From Actinomycetota bacterium (GTDB lineage Bacteria; Actinomycetota; Actinomycetes; Nanopelagicales; Nanopelagicaceae), in contig WLCR01000022.1 of the NCBI GenBank assembly GCA_009705235.1, positions 1 to 11,130 on the forward strand: 11,130 nt of DNA, in the 5' to 3' direction. A program made the translations under genes and the position numbers. Under the pieces are notes generated by a model. The model worked only from the letters and a program-made list of their open reading frames with translations. It was not told the origin of the DNA and did no database searches. Every line of letters begins with the position of its first letter. The first letter of the stretch is position 1. This document shows positions 1-7,512 of the stretch, one piece after another.

Positions 1-383
1 CCTTCGGAAGGATCTAAATCTTGAATCGCACCAGCAAATGACAGCGCTGCTTCTTCATCACCACTAATTACTTCAGGTTCAATGCCTAAACGCTCGCGTA
101 CGCCATCAACAAATAAGTGGCGGTTTGTCGCATCGCGAGTTGCACTGGTTGCACAAAATCTAATTTTTTCAACCCCACGCTTTGCGATCTCTGCTGCAAA
201 TTTATCAACAGCTGCAAGTGTTCGTGTGATGGCATCTGGATGAAACTGTCCTGTTTGGTCAACGCCTTGCCCTAAACGAACAATTTCCATGTCGCGCACT
301 ACTTCGCGAAAATTACTGCCATCGATATCAGCAATCAGTAGTCGAATGGAGTTAGTGCCACAGTCTATTGCTGCTACTCGCAT
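1..383 (-). CDS. ppx: Ppx/GppA-family exopolyphosphatase, N-terminal part (cut by window edge)
   Basis: This is the N-terminal 127 residues of a Ppx/GppA phosphatase of the ASKHA (actin-like ATPase) fold. The family removes terminal phosphate from polyphosphate or from pppGpp in the cytoplasm. What I see: the N-terminal phosphate-binding loop, read as AIDCGTNSIRLL at residues 5-16; the CATSATRDATN segment at 77-87; and the ISGDEEAALSF segment at 106-116, where the family's proposed catalytic glutamate lies. The ATG at 383-381 overlaps the end of the DUF501 gene by 10 bases (ATGCGAGTAG), so translation is probably coupled. It is the last visible gene of the minus-strand block, in the same place as the mycobacterial ppx2 gene Rv1026. 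About 60% of a typical 310-320 residue protein lies outside the window. Whether polyphosphate or pppGpp is preferred cannot be told from this part. Confidence 0.93.
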   Translation of the reverse strand, partial: MRVAAIDCGTNSIRLLIADIDGSNFREVVRDMEIVRLGQGVDQTGQFHPDAITRTLAAVDKFAAEIAKRGVEKIRFCATSATRDATNRHLFVDGVRERLGIEPEVISGDEEAALSFAGAIQDLDPSE

Positions 384-862
384 GGGTTATTCTTCCACCA
401 TTCAGGTAACTTTGCTAGCGCTTCATCACCTAGTGGATTTACATCGGGTCCTGCTGCAAGTGAATGTGCAACTAATGAATGCAAACATTTAACTCGGTTA
501 GGCATTCCGCCTGCTGACACATCTGCAACTTCTGGTACATCTATACCTAATGCAGATCTCGATGCGATGTAATCATCATGTGCTGCGTGATAAGCCCCTG
601 CTAGTTCGGCATCTGTTTCTAGGCGATCATTCATTTCACCCATTAACCCAGTTGTTTCAAGGGTAGAAATAACAGCCGTTAACCGCGGGCAGGTTGCATA
701 GTAAAAAGTAGGAAATGGGGTGCCATCTTCAAGCCGGGGTGGGGTTTCGACTACAGCTGGCTTTCCACATGGACAGCGATATGCGATCGCATGAACATCA
801 CGAGGTGTGCGACCTAATTGAGTTTGAATGCAATCAAGATCGGACTGTGTTACTTCGCGCAT
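374..862 (-). CDS. DUF501 family protein, function unknown
   Basis: A 162-residue protein that I recognise as DUF501, a family found mainly in actinobacteria and without an established biochemical role. It has no signal peptide or membrane segment, so it is probably cytoplasmic. Two blocks look like the conserved core: residues 29-61, with CPCGKPAVVETPPRL then a tyrosine-rich stretch ending at C58-P-R-L; and residues 118-150, with GGMPNRVKCLHSLVAHSLA then NPLGDEAL. Cysteines C30, C32, C58 and C126 and histidines H128 and H133 sit in these blocks and could form a metal site; that is inference. The ATG at 862-860 shares one base with the stop of the FtsB-like gene (TAATG), and its 3' end overlaps ppx by 10 bases. 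This very tight linkage between a divisome gene and ppx is conserved (Rv1024-Rv1025-Rv1026 in M. tuberculosis) and suggests co-translation rather than a known shared function. Confidence 0.9.
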   Translation of the reverse strand: MREVTQSDLDCIQTQLGRTPRDVHAIAYRCPCGKPAVVETPPRLEDGTPFPTFYYATCPRLTAVISTLETTGLMGEMNDRLETDAELAGAYHAAHDDYIASRSALGIDVPEVADVSAGGMPNRVKCLHSLVAHSLAAGPDVNPLGDEALAKLPEWWKNNPCE

Positions 863-1263
863 TAATTGCCAGTCTCGCTAATAGATGCAATAAGTCTTGA
901 ATACCAAGGTTGCCCATCAGTCAATGCGCTTGCAATCTTCGTAGGCGTGTTGTTGGAATCTGAATTTGAATCATCAGTCACGATGTATTGACGCTCACCC
1001 GGCAAAACAAAATGCAAACGTTCACGCGCTTGAGATTTTATATAGTCAGGATCTTGCCACAGCAATAACTCTTGGCGCGCTTTCTGCAAAGCGGCATTAT
1101 CTGCAGATAGCTGCGACTTTAAAGCACTTATCTGTGCTCGCTGTGTGAAGTAATGCTTCACTGGTGGAGCAATAGTTAATGCAAGGGTGAAGAAAATTGC
1201 TGAAAGCGCTAAAACGCGATTAGAGGTACGTCGACGAGTAAACCGAAGTTGACGACGTGCCAT
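862..1263 (-). CDS. ftsB: FtsB/DivIC-like septum formation initiator, membrane protein
   Basis: A 133-residue bitopic membrane protein of the septum formation initiator (FtsB/DivIC) family, which acts with FtsL and FtsQ at the division site to activate septal peptidoglycan synthesis. What I see: a very basic cytoplasmic N-terminus (MARRQLRFTRRR), one transmembrane helix at about residues 16-33, an extracytoplasmic coiled coil at about 42-68 rich in Leu, Ala and Gln, then the family block WQDPDYIKSQARERLHFVLPGE (about 69-90). A Ser/Asn/Asp-rich linker and a short PWYSRL-containing end follow, as in other actinobacterial members. The start is nine bases after the eno stop. The ribosome binding site is weak (AAGAA), so coupling to eno translation is likely. 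The stop overlaps the DUF501 start (TAATG). FtsB and DivIC are orthologous names; I chose ftsB because that is the mycobacterial usage for Rv1024. Confidence 0.88.
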   Translation of the reverse strand: MARRQLRFTRRRTSNRVLALSAIFFTLALTIAPPVKHYFTQRAQISALKSQLSADNAALQKARQELLLWQDPDYIKSQARERLHFVLPGERQYIVTDDSNSDSNNTPTKIASALTDGQPWYSRLIASISETGN

Positions 1264-1272
1264 TGCTAATTC

Positions 1273-2631
<1,359 letters not shown>

Positions 2632-2639
2632 CTAAGACA

Positions 2640-2645
2640 ATCCTA
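2640..2645 (-). promoter_or_regulatory. Possible -10 element of an internal eno promoter
   Basis: The gap 2551-2652 between mazG and eno has room for a promoter. On the minus strand TAGGAT lies just after the mazG stop and resembles the actinobacterial TAnnnT -10 box. A TTGGCC about 15 bases upstream, inside the mazG end, could be a -35 box, but that spacing is short. It would give an eno leader of roughly 80 bases. I see no terminator hairpin for mazG in this gap, so read-through from mazG also seems likely. The evidence is pattern only. Confidence 0.25.
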
Positions 2646-2652
2646 CCGTGAG

Positions 2653-3291
2653 TTATGCGGGGCCAATCTGTTCGGCTATGCCCATGGCTTCCTTGCGCAA
2701 GGCAGCCTCGGCATCAATCCCATTGGCATGTGCCCACGCGATTACTGCAAGTAGAGCTTGGCCAACAGCGCCTTCATCGGCAGTGCCATCGATTGAAACG
2801 CTATTAGGAGTTGACACTGCAACACCATATTTTTCTGCGCGGTACAACAACTTTTCAACTAACGGCAATGCTGGTTGTGACATTGCAACACCATCTAGAG
2901 GTGATGTGCGGCCCTTTTCCTTTTTCTTAATCTCTTCCCAATTTTCTAACACCTCTTGTGAATCTCGAACTTCAACCCCTGCAAATACATGGGGGTGTCT
3001 GCGAATTAATTTGTCTGCAATCCCTTGTGCAATATCTTCGATAGAAAAGGGATCTGTTGGGTGTTCTTCTGCCATGCGGGCATGGAAATAAACTTGCAAC
3101 AAAACATCGCCTAGCTCTTCACGCATATCAATACGGTTGCCAGATTGCACAGAATCCACAAATTCATAGGACTCTTCCAGCAGGTATTTAAGAAGTGATT
3201 CATGTGTTTGCTCTGCATCCCATGGGCAACCACCCGGTGAACGCAAGGTGTTCATTACTTCAACTAAGCGTTGAAGTTGTGAACCGTGCAT
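2653..3291 (-). CDS. mazG: MazG nucleoside triphosphate pyrophosphohydrolase
   Basis: A 212-residue MazG, an all-alpha NTP pyrophosphohydrolase that converts (d)NTPs, including damaged ones, to the monophosphate and PPi, with Mg2+. The N-terminal catalytic domain (about residues 1-120) is complete: LRSPGGCPWDAEQTHESL, the EExxE motif in LLEESYEF, the ExxD motif in REELGDVLLQV, and RRHPHVFAGVEV followed by an NWEEIKKKEK helix. The C-terminal half (about 121-212) keeps the helical outline of the second MazG repeat of E. coli (263 residues) but lacks its EExxE and ExxD acidic residues, so only the first domain should be catalytic. The start is set at the ATG 3291-3289 because AAGAAG lies about nine bases upstream; the TTG two codons earlier (3297) is too close to it. 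The gene lies 26 bases after the lipoprotein gene in the mfd block, fitting a house-cleaning role beside a repair gene. Confidence 0.94.
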   Translation of the reverse strand: MHGSQLQRLVEVMNTLRSPGGCPWDAEQTHESLLKYLLEESYEFVDSVQSGNRIDMREELGDVLLQVYFHARMAEEHPTDPFSIEDIAQGIADKLIRRHPHVFAGVEVRDSQEVLENWEEIKKKEKGRTSPLDGVAMSQPALPLVEKLLYRAEKYGVAVSTPNSVSIDGTADEGAVGQALLAVIAWAHANGIDAEAALRKEAMGIAEQIGPA

Positions 3292-3317
3292 CGCCAATTA
3301 CTTCTTTACTGAAGGGT

Positions 3318-3920
3318 TTAGTTACCTGAAGGAGTTACGGCAGATGATGCAGGATCGACTGCGACAATATCTGCTGTATTTGGATCCCATTTACCGTAGC
3401 GAGGATTGACTGTTACGCCCATCTCTTTTGATTTTGCAACTATCAGCTTTTGAATCTCAACTCCGACCTGATCTTCAGTCACACCACTTGATACAAGTGC
3501 CTGACTAATTTTGTCTGACAAAGAAATTGCTTCGATGTAAGCATCTAGATCAGCTGGAGCAATTCCTGCATTTACTAATGCTGTTGGCAGAGAAGCTTCT
3601 CCTCCAATTTGTTCCAGAATACTTGCACGGCGAGTATCAATCTCTGCCTTAGTAACTTCAATCTTTAACTCAACGCCTAGTGCGCGTAAAATAGTGCTGA
3701 ACAAGTGAAAACGAAGTTGGCCACGATTAAGTGCTTCGCCTGTTTCCAACTGCATCTGTGATGTATCAATCTTTGCGCGTTCGGCAAGAATTGAATCAAC
3801 ACTTCCTTGCACCTTTGCTTGAGTGATCTTTGTGTCACCTATGGTCGCTGCCGCTCCAACTTGTGAACATCCAGTTAACAAAAACGCTGCTGCCACGATC
3901 AATGCAAGAATCTTCTTCAC
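3318..3920 (-). CDS. SurA-N-like secreted lipoprotein without a PPIase domain
   Basis: A 200-residue predicted lipoprotein. The N-terminus has two lysines, a hydrophobic stretch (residues 4-15) and a lipobox LLTGC with the lipid-bearing cysteine at residue 18, so the mature protein should be anchored on the outer face of the cell membrane. After the cysteine, AAATIGDTKITQAKVQ (about 23-38) resembles the start of SurA N-terminal chaperone domains. The rest is mostly helical and ends in VNPRYGKWDPNTADI (about 171-185), a segment I associate with actinobacterial SurA-N-like lipoproteins found beside mfd. No parvulin (rotamase) domain is present, so it would be a chaperone or scaffold rather than an isomerase; this is inference. 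The start is the GTG at 3920-3918, which shares one base with the mfd stop (TAGTG). A longer frame reaching 4025 runs inside mfd and would bury the signal peptide, so it is rejected. M. tuberculosis has a different lipoprotein, LpqU, at a similar position. Confidence 0.82.
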   Translation of the reverse strand: MKKILALIVAAAFLLTGCSQVGAAATIGDTKITQAKVQGSVDSILAERAKIDTSQMQLETGEALNRGQLRFHLFSTILRALGVELKIEVTKAEIDTRRASILEQIGGEASLPTALVNAGIAPADLDAYIEAISLSDKISQALVSSGVTEDQVGVEIQKLIVAKSKEMGVTVNPRYGKWDPNTADIVAVDPASSAVTPSGN

Positions 3921-6900
3921 TATGAGCTCGCTTTCGGTACTTCGCTTAGTTGGGTAACGGCCTCGACGACCCAGGCCAGAAGAGAAGTATCCACTACGAC
4001 AGGGGCATTCTGAGACGGATTCCATGAGGCCGCCTTTGGCAATGCCACTAAAACCGTGCTTGCCGCACCCTTATAGAGCGATCCTGGATATAAACGTGTC
4101 AAACGTAACTGACGAGATTCAGGTAATACCAATGGAGCCAATCGCAGAAACTTGCCCTGTACGACAACTTCGGTCAACTTCACAGCTTTTGCTTGTGCGC
4201 GTAATGCAGCAACACCTAACAGGGCTTTGGCTTCTTCAGGTAATTCTCCAAAGCGATCTAGTAACTCAGCTTCGATGGATGAAACATCGGTTGGAGATTT
4301 CACATCGGCTAGTCGACGATACAAATCAAGACGCAATCTTTCTCCAGGAACATACTCCGACGACAAATGGGCGTTGATCGGAAGCTCGACTTTGCACTCA
4401 GAAATCTTTTCTTCTGTTTCAATGATTCCAGATTTATATTCTTGAACAGCTTCGCCCACCATGCGCATATACAAATCAAAACCAACATCTGCAATGTGAC
4501 CCGATTGTTCACCACCCAACAAGTTTCCAGCACCACGGATCTCTAGATCCTTTAAAGCCACACGCATTCCAGAACCAAGGTCCGTGTTTGTTGCAATTGT
4601 TGTTAAGCGTTCGTGAGCTAATTCGGACAGTGGTTCATCAGCTGAATACAAGAAATATGCATATGCGCGCTCACGACCACGTCCCACACGACCTCGGATC
4701 TGATGCAATTGTGAAAGTCCAAACCTGTCTGCGCGTTCAACAATTAAAGTATTAGCATTTTGAATGTCCAAGCCGCTTTCAACAATTGTTGTGCAGACCA
4801 GCACATCAAAGTCACGGTTCCAGAAAGCAAGGATTACATCTTCAAGTTCACCTTCAGACATCTGACCATGTGCAACACGGATTCGGGCTTCTGGAACAAG
4901 TTCCTTTAGGTGGATCGCTTTGCGGTCAATACTTTCAACGCGATTATGCAAATAGAAAATTTGACCATCGCGTAGCAATTCTCGATGTATCGCAGCAGCT
5001 ATCTGTGCTTCTTCGGCAGGCCCCACATAAGTAAGAATCGGATGGCGCTCTTCAGGTGGCGTTGTAATGGTGGACATTTCTCGAATCCCAGTAACAGCCA
5101 TTTCAAGTGTGCGCGGAATTGGTGTTGCAGACATAGCTAAAACATCGACCGTTGTGCGTAATTTCTTTAAAGACTCTTTTTGCTCAACTCCAAAACGTTG
5201 TTCTTCATCAACAATTACTAACCCCAAGTCTTTAAATTGCACATCATTTGAAAGTATTCGATGAGTACCAATAACTACATCAACAGATCCTGCAGCCAAA
5301 TTAGCCAAAATCTCTTTACTCTCTTTAGCTGTATTAAACCTAGACAAACCAGCAACTTTTAATGGAAAACCTGCATAACGTTCTTCAAAAGTCTTTGAAT
5401 GTTGTTGTACTAAAAGTGTTGTTGGTACTAGGACTGCAACTTGTTTGCCATCCTGTACAGCTTTAAATGCGGCACGGATTGCTATCTCAGTTTTTCCATA
5501 TCCAACATCGCCGCAAATAATTCGATCCATTGGGTACGGGCGTTCCATATCTTGCTTTACATCATTGATTGTTGACAGCTGATCGGGTGTTTCAATGTAT
5601 GAAAATGAGTCTTCTAGTTCGCGTTGCCAGGGTGTATCTGCTGAAAATGCAAAGCCCGGAGAACTTGTACGCGCGGCATATAACCTGATTAATTCACCAG
5701 CAATCTGGCGAACCGCCTTACGAGCGCGACCCTTTGCTTTTTGCCATTCTCCGCTTCCGATGCGATGAACAGTCGGGGCTTCCCCTCCTACGTACTTCGA
5801 TACTTGTTCGAGTGCATCTGTCGGAACAAATACTCGATCACCTGGTTGACCACGTTTTGCAGGTGCATATTCGATAATCAAATATTCTCTAGTGACACCA
5901 GAGACCGTACGCTCTAGTAATTCAACATAGCGACCAATTCCGTGTTGTTCGTGAACAACATAATCACCACTCTTTAGCTCTAAAGGATCAATTGCTTGTT
6001 TTCGTTTTGATGGCATGCGATCACCATCTTTAACGCTTCCCTTGCTACCGGTTAAATCGCGCTCGGTCATAAAGAAAATTTGATCTTCAGCACTTTCAAA
6101 GCCATGCGTGATGATTGAGGTCGTTAGATAAATACTGCCCTTTGTCGGTGTTGCAACTAAATTTTCGATAATCTGAACGGGTAGGTCTGCACTTCTAAAG
6201 ATCCCTGCGTATCGTTCGAGCATTCCGTGTCCGTGCGTTGCGAAAATGACCCTGCGGTGTTCTTCTAATGATTGGCGCAAAACTTCAACGGTGCGTTCGA
6301 TGTCGCCCCGCATAGGGTCAATCGGTGAGTAATCTAAAAATAGAGTGTCCTGGTCTAAATCAGTTCCGAATGGACTTAATTCTGCTCTTGTTACACCGCC
6401 TGAAATAATTTCATCATCGAGCTCATCCCATGAAAGATATGTTCCAGCACCATCGTGCAGCGGTGCGATTCCACCCAATGCAGCGTTAGACCATGACGCA
6501 TTCAAGAATTCTTCGTTGGTTGCTAATAAATCTGCTGCACGTGATCGGATGCGTTGCTCATCAATGAAAACGATCTGTGTGTTGGCTGGCATACGGGACA
6601 AGAGTGTTTCTGTCTCATCAATCAGCAATGGAATCAAAGACTCCATTCCTTCGAAAGCAATGCCTTCGGTTATTTTCTCTAGCATTTCTGCCGCAGCTGG
6701 ATATTCCTCCTTTACTTCAATCGCACGGTGTTTAATTTCAGGTGTTAATAGCATTTCGCGGCAAGGATAAATCTCGACGCTACCAATAACGGGAGCGAAT
6801 GTGCGCTGATCTGCTACTTCAAAATAACTCAAATCTTCAATTTCATCACCAAAGAAATCAATTCGAATCGGATGATTGTTTAATGGTAGGAAAAGGTCCA

Positions 6901-7390
6901 CGATCCCACCTCGAACAGCAAACTCTCCTCGGCGTTCAACTAAATCTGTGCGTGTATACGCCAGTGACGATAAGTGGCGAACCAAAAGATCAAGTGATTG
7001 CTCTATTCCAATTTCTAATTTCATCAATGGCACAGATCCAAGGCTGCTAATGATTCGGTGGATTGCTCCGCGTACCGGTGTTACAACAATTGGATTTATT
7101 GAATGTTTGCTCTGCAAGGCGTACAGAGTTTGTATTCTCTTTGCCACTGTGTCACTTCGTGGGCTTAAACGTTCGTGAGGCAATGTTTCCCACGCAGGAA
7201 ATTCCAAGACATCGTCATAGAGTTCACGTAATTCGTTAACAAGGTCTTCGCTGCTGCGACTAGAACTAGTAACAACTAATAACGGATGTGATGATGCGCG
7301 TGCGGCAAGTAAAAATGGATACATAGATTGCGGTGCCACAATATGAGATGCACTGGCTGAGGTTGGCAGGATGGGAATAAGTCCGCGCAT
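3920..7390 (-). CDS. mfd: Transcription-repair coupling factor Mfd
   Basis: A 1156-residue Mfd. It recognises RNA polymerase stalled at DNA lesions, pushes it off with ATP-driven translocation and recruits UvrA for nucleotide excision repair. Domains in order: a UvrB-like N-terminal module without a Walker A (about 1-340), with R160, R176 and F180 aligning to E. coli R165, R181 and F185 that bind UvrA; the RNA polymerase interaction domain (about 470-560), starting LKSGDYVVHEQHGIGRY; RecG-like helicase domains with Walker A GDVGYGKTEIA (K633, E. coli K634), the DEEQ box at 728-731, SATPIPRTLEM and motif VI QIRGRVGRGR; a TRG region with GAGNLLGGEQSGHI; and the C-terminal TRCF domain. The start chosen is the ATG at 7390-7388, five bases after a GGAGG. 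An in-frame TTG at 7462 has no ribosome binding site. The stop TAG overlaps the GTG of the lipoprotein gene. Mfd heads the seven-gene minus-strand block. Confidence 0.97.
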   Translation of the reverse strand: MRGLIPILPTSASASHIVAPQSMYPFLLAARASSHPLLVVTSSSRSSEDLVNELRELYDDVLEFPAWETLPHERLSPRSDTVAKRIQTLYALQSKHSINPIVVTPVRGAIHRIISSLGSVPLMKLEIGIEQSLDLLVRHLSSLAYTRTDLVERRGEFAVRGGIVDLFLPLNNHPIRIDFFGDEIEDLSYFEVADQRTFAPVIGSVEIYPCREMLLTPEIKHRAIEVKEEYPAAAEMLEKITEGIAFEGMESLIPLLIDETETLLSRMPANTQIVFIDEQRIRSRAADLLATNEEFLNASWSNAALGGIAPLHDGAGTYLSWDELDDEIISGGVTRAELSPFGTDLDQDTLFLDYSPIDPMRGDIERTVEVLRQSLEEHRRVIFATHGHGMLERYAGIFRSADLPVQIIENLVATPTKGSIYLTTSIITHGFESAEDQIFFMTERDLTGSKGSVKDGDRMPSKRKQAIDPLELKSGDYVVHEQHGIGRYVELLERTVSGVTREYLIIEYAPAKRGQPGDRVFVPTDALEQVSKYVGGEAPTVHRIGSGEWQKAKGRARKAVRQIAGELIRLYAARTSSPGFAFSADTPWQRELEDSFSYIETPDQLSTINDVKQDMERPYPMDRIICGDVGYGKTEIAIRAAFKAVQDGKQVAVLVPTTLLVQQHSKTFEERYAGFPLKVAGLSRFNTAKESKEILANLAAGSVDVVIGTHRILSNDVQFKDLGLVIVDEEQRFGVEQKESLKKLRTTVDVLAMSATPIPRTLEMAVTGIREMSTITTPPEERHPILTYVGPAEEAQIAAAIHRELLRDGQIFYLHNRVESIDRKAIHLKELVPEARIRVAHGQMSEGELEDVILAFWNRDFDVLVCTTIVESGLDIQNANTLIVERADRFGLSQLHQIRGRVGRGRERAYAYFLYSADEPLSELAHERLTTIATNTDLGSGMRVALKDLEIRGAGNLLGGEQSGHIADVGFDLYMRMVGEAVQEYKSGIIETEEKISECKVELPINAHLSSEYVPGERLRLDLYRRLADVKSPTDVSSIEAELLDRFGELPEEAKALLGVAALRAQAKAVKLTEVVVQGKFLRLAPLVLPESRQLRLTRLYPGSLYKGAASTVLVALPKAASWNPSQNAPVVVDTSLLAWVVEAVTQLSEVPKASS

Positions 7391-7395
7391 GCGTG

Positions 7396-7400
7396 CCTCC
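7396..7400 (-). promoter_or_regulatory. Ribosome binding site of mfd
   Basis: A perfect GGAGG on the minus strand, five bases before the ATG at 7390-7388. It fixes the mfd start and excludes the longer TTG-initiated frame from 7462. It is also one arm of an inverted repeat with 7425-7431 that could hide it (see the next entry). Confidence 0.85.
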
Positions 7401-7426
7401 AATGCCGTAAGGCCCCAATTCCTTTT

Positions 7427-7435
7427 GGAGGGGGG
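7427..7435 (+). promoter_or_regulatory. Strong Shine-Dalgarno-like run before a small ORF
   Basis: The plus strand reads GGAGGGGGG. Its GGAGG core ends nine bases before an ATG at 7441. It is the strongest anti-16S match on the plus strand in this control region, better than the one in front of ppc itself. The same bases on the other strand form the arm that can pair with the mfd ribosome binding site, so the motif may instead exist for that reason or occur by chance. Confidence 0.4.
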
Positions 7436-7440
7436 TCCAA

Positions 7441-7512
7441 ATGGAGGGGCTTGATGTGGCAAGTGTAATTTGTTTTGTGCAGACCCTGTTACCTGAGAGG
7501 ATTGCCCAATGA
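7441..7512 (+). CDS. Possible 23-residue leader peptide coupled to ppc
   Basis: A short ORF starting at ATG 7441 and ending at TGA 7510-7512. It encodes 23 residues that begin MEGLDVASVICF and end LLPERIAQ. Three things support translation: a strong Shine-Dalgarno-like GGAGGGGGG just upstream, a proper ATG, and a stop that overlaps the ppc start codon as ATGA (7509-7512), the usual form of translational coupling. It lies in the mfd/ppc divergent region and occupies nearly all the space before ppc. The peptide has no run of a regulatory amino acid that would suggest classical attenuation and no family I recognise. Against it: stop-free stretches of 24 codons are common by chance, and ppc has its own ribosome binding site inside this ORF. 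No plus-strand promoter is evident far enough upstream to transcribe it. Confidence 0.35.
   Translation: MEGLDVASVICFVQTLLPERIAQ
7495..7501 (+). promoter_or_regulatory. Ribosome binding site of ppc
   Basis: GAGAGGA lies seven bases before the ATG at 7509 and supports that start. It falls inside the possible small upstream ORF, so ribosomes ending that ORF would stop right at the ppc start. Confidence 0.75.

Larger units (their letters stand above)
7396..7441 (-). promoter_or_regulatory. Overlapping inverted repeats that could gate the mfd ribosome binding site
   Basis: Read on the minus strand, arm B, CCTCCAA (7431-7425), is perfectly complementary to arm C, TTGGAGG (7402-7396), which contains the mfd Shine-Dalgarno; the loop is 22 bases. 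Arm B also overlaps TCCAAA (7429-7424), which pairs with arm A, TTTGGA (7441-7436), across a six-C loop. The A-B and B-C pairings cannot coexist. A-B would leave the ribosome binding site free and B-C would hide it. CCCCTCCA occurs twice, 16 bases apart (plus-strand TGGAGGGG at 7426-7433 and 7442-7449). The pairing is visible in the sequence; a regulatory switch is inference and needs a transcript that starts upstream of 7441. Confidence 0.35.

Noticed and set aside
3292..3297. MazG start at TTG 3297
   Set aside because: The AAGAAG motif would be only about three bases away; the ATG two codons later has suitable spacing.
3921..4025. Longer lipoprotein frame starting at 4025
   Set aside because: It runs inside the mfd end and would put about 35 residues before a clear lipoprotein signal peptide. 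The GTG at 3920 gives a normal signal with the lipobox cysteine at residue 18.
4024..4445. Plus-strand open frames opposite the mfd 3' end, and similar frames opposite eno, mazG and the mfd 5' half
   Set aside because: They lie fully antisense to well-supported genes, have no ribosome binding site of note and no recognisable domains, so they are shadows.
7391..7462. Longer Mfd starting at TTG 7462 (24 extra residues)
   Set aside because: No Shine-Dalgarno precedes this TTG, while the ATG at 7390 has GGAGG at ideal spacing. The extra residues (MPHQAPPFGPPSKRNW...) do not look like an Mfd N-terminus.
7442..7508. Sigma-70-like promoters for mfd and ppc in the divergent region
   Set aside because: Several TTGnnn and TAnnnT fragments occur, but none have acceptable spacing and match on either strand, so I do not call one.
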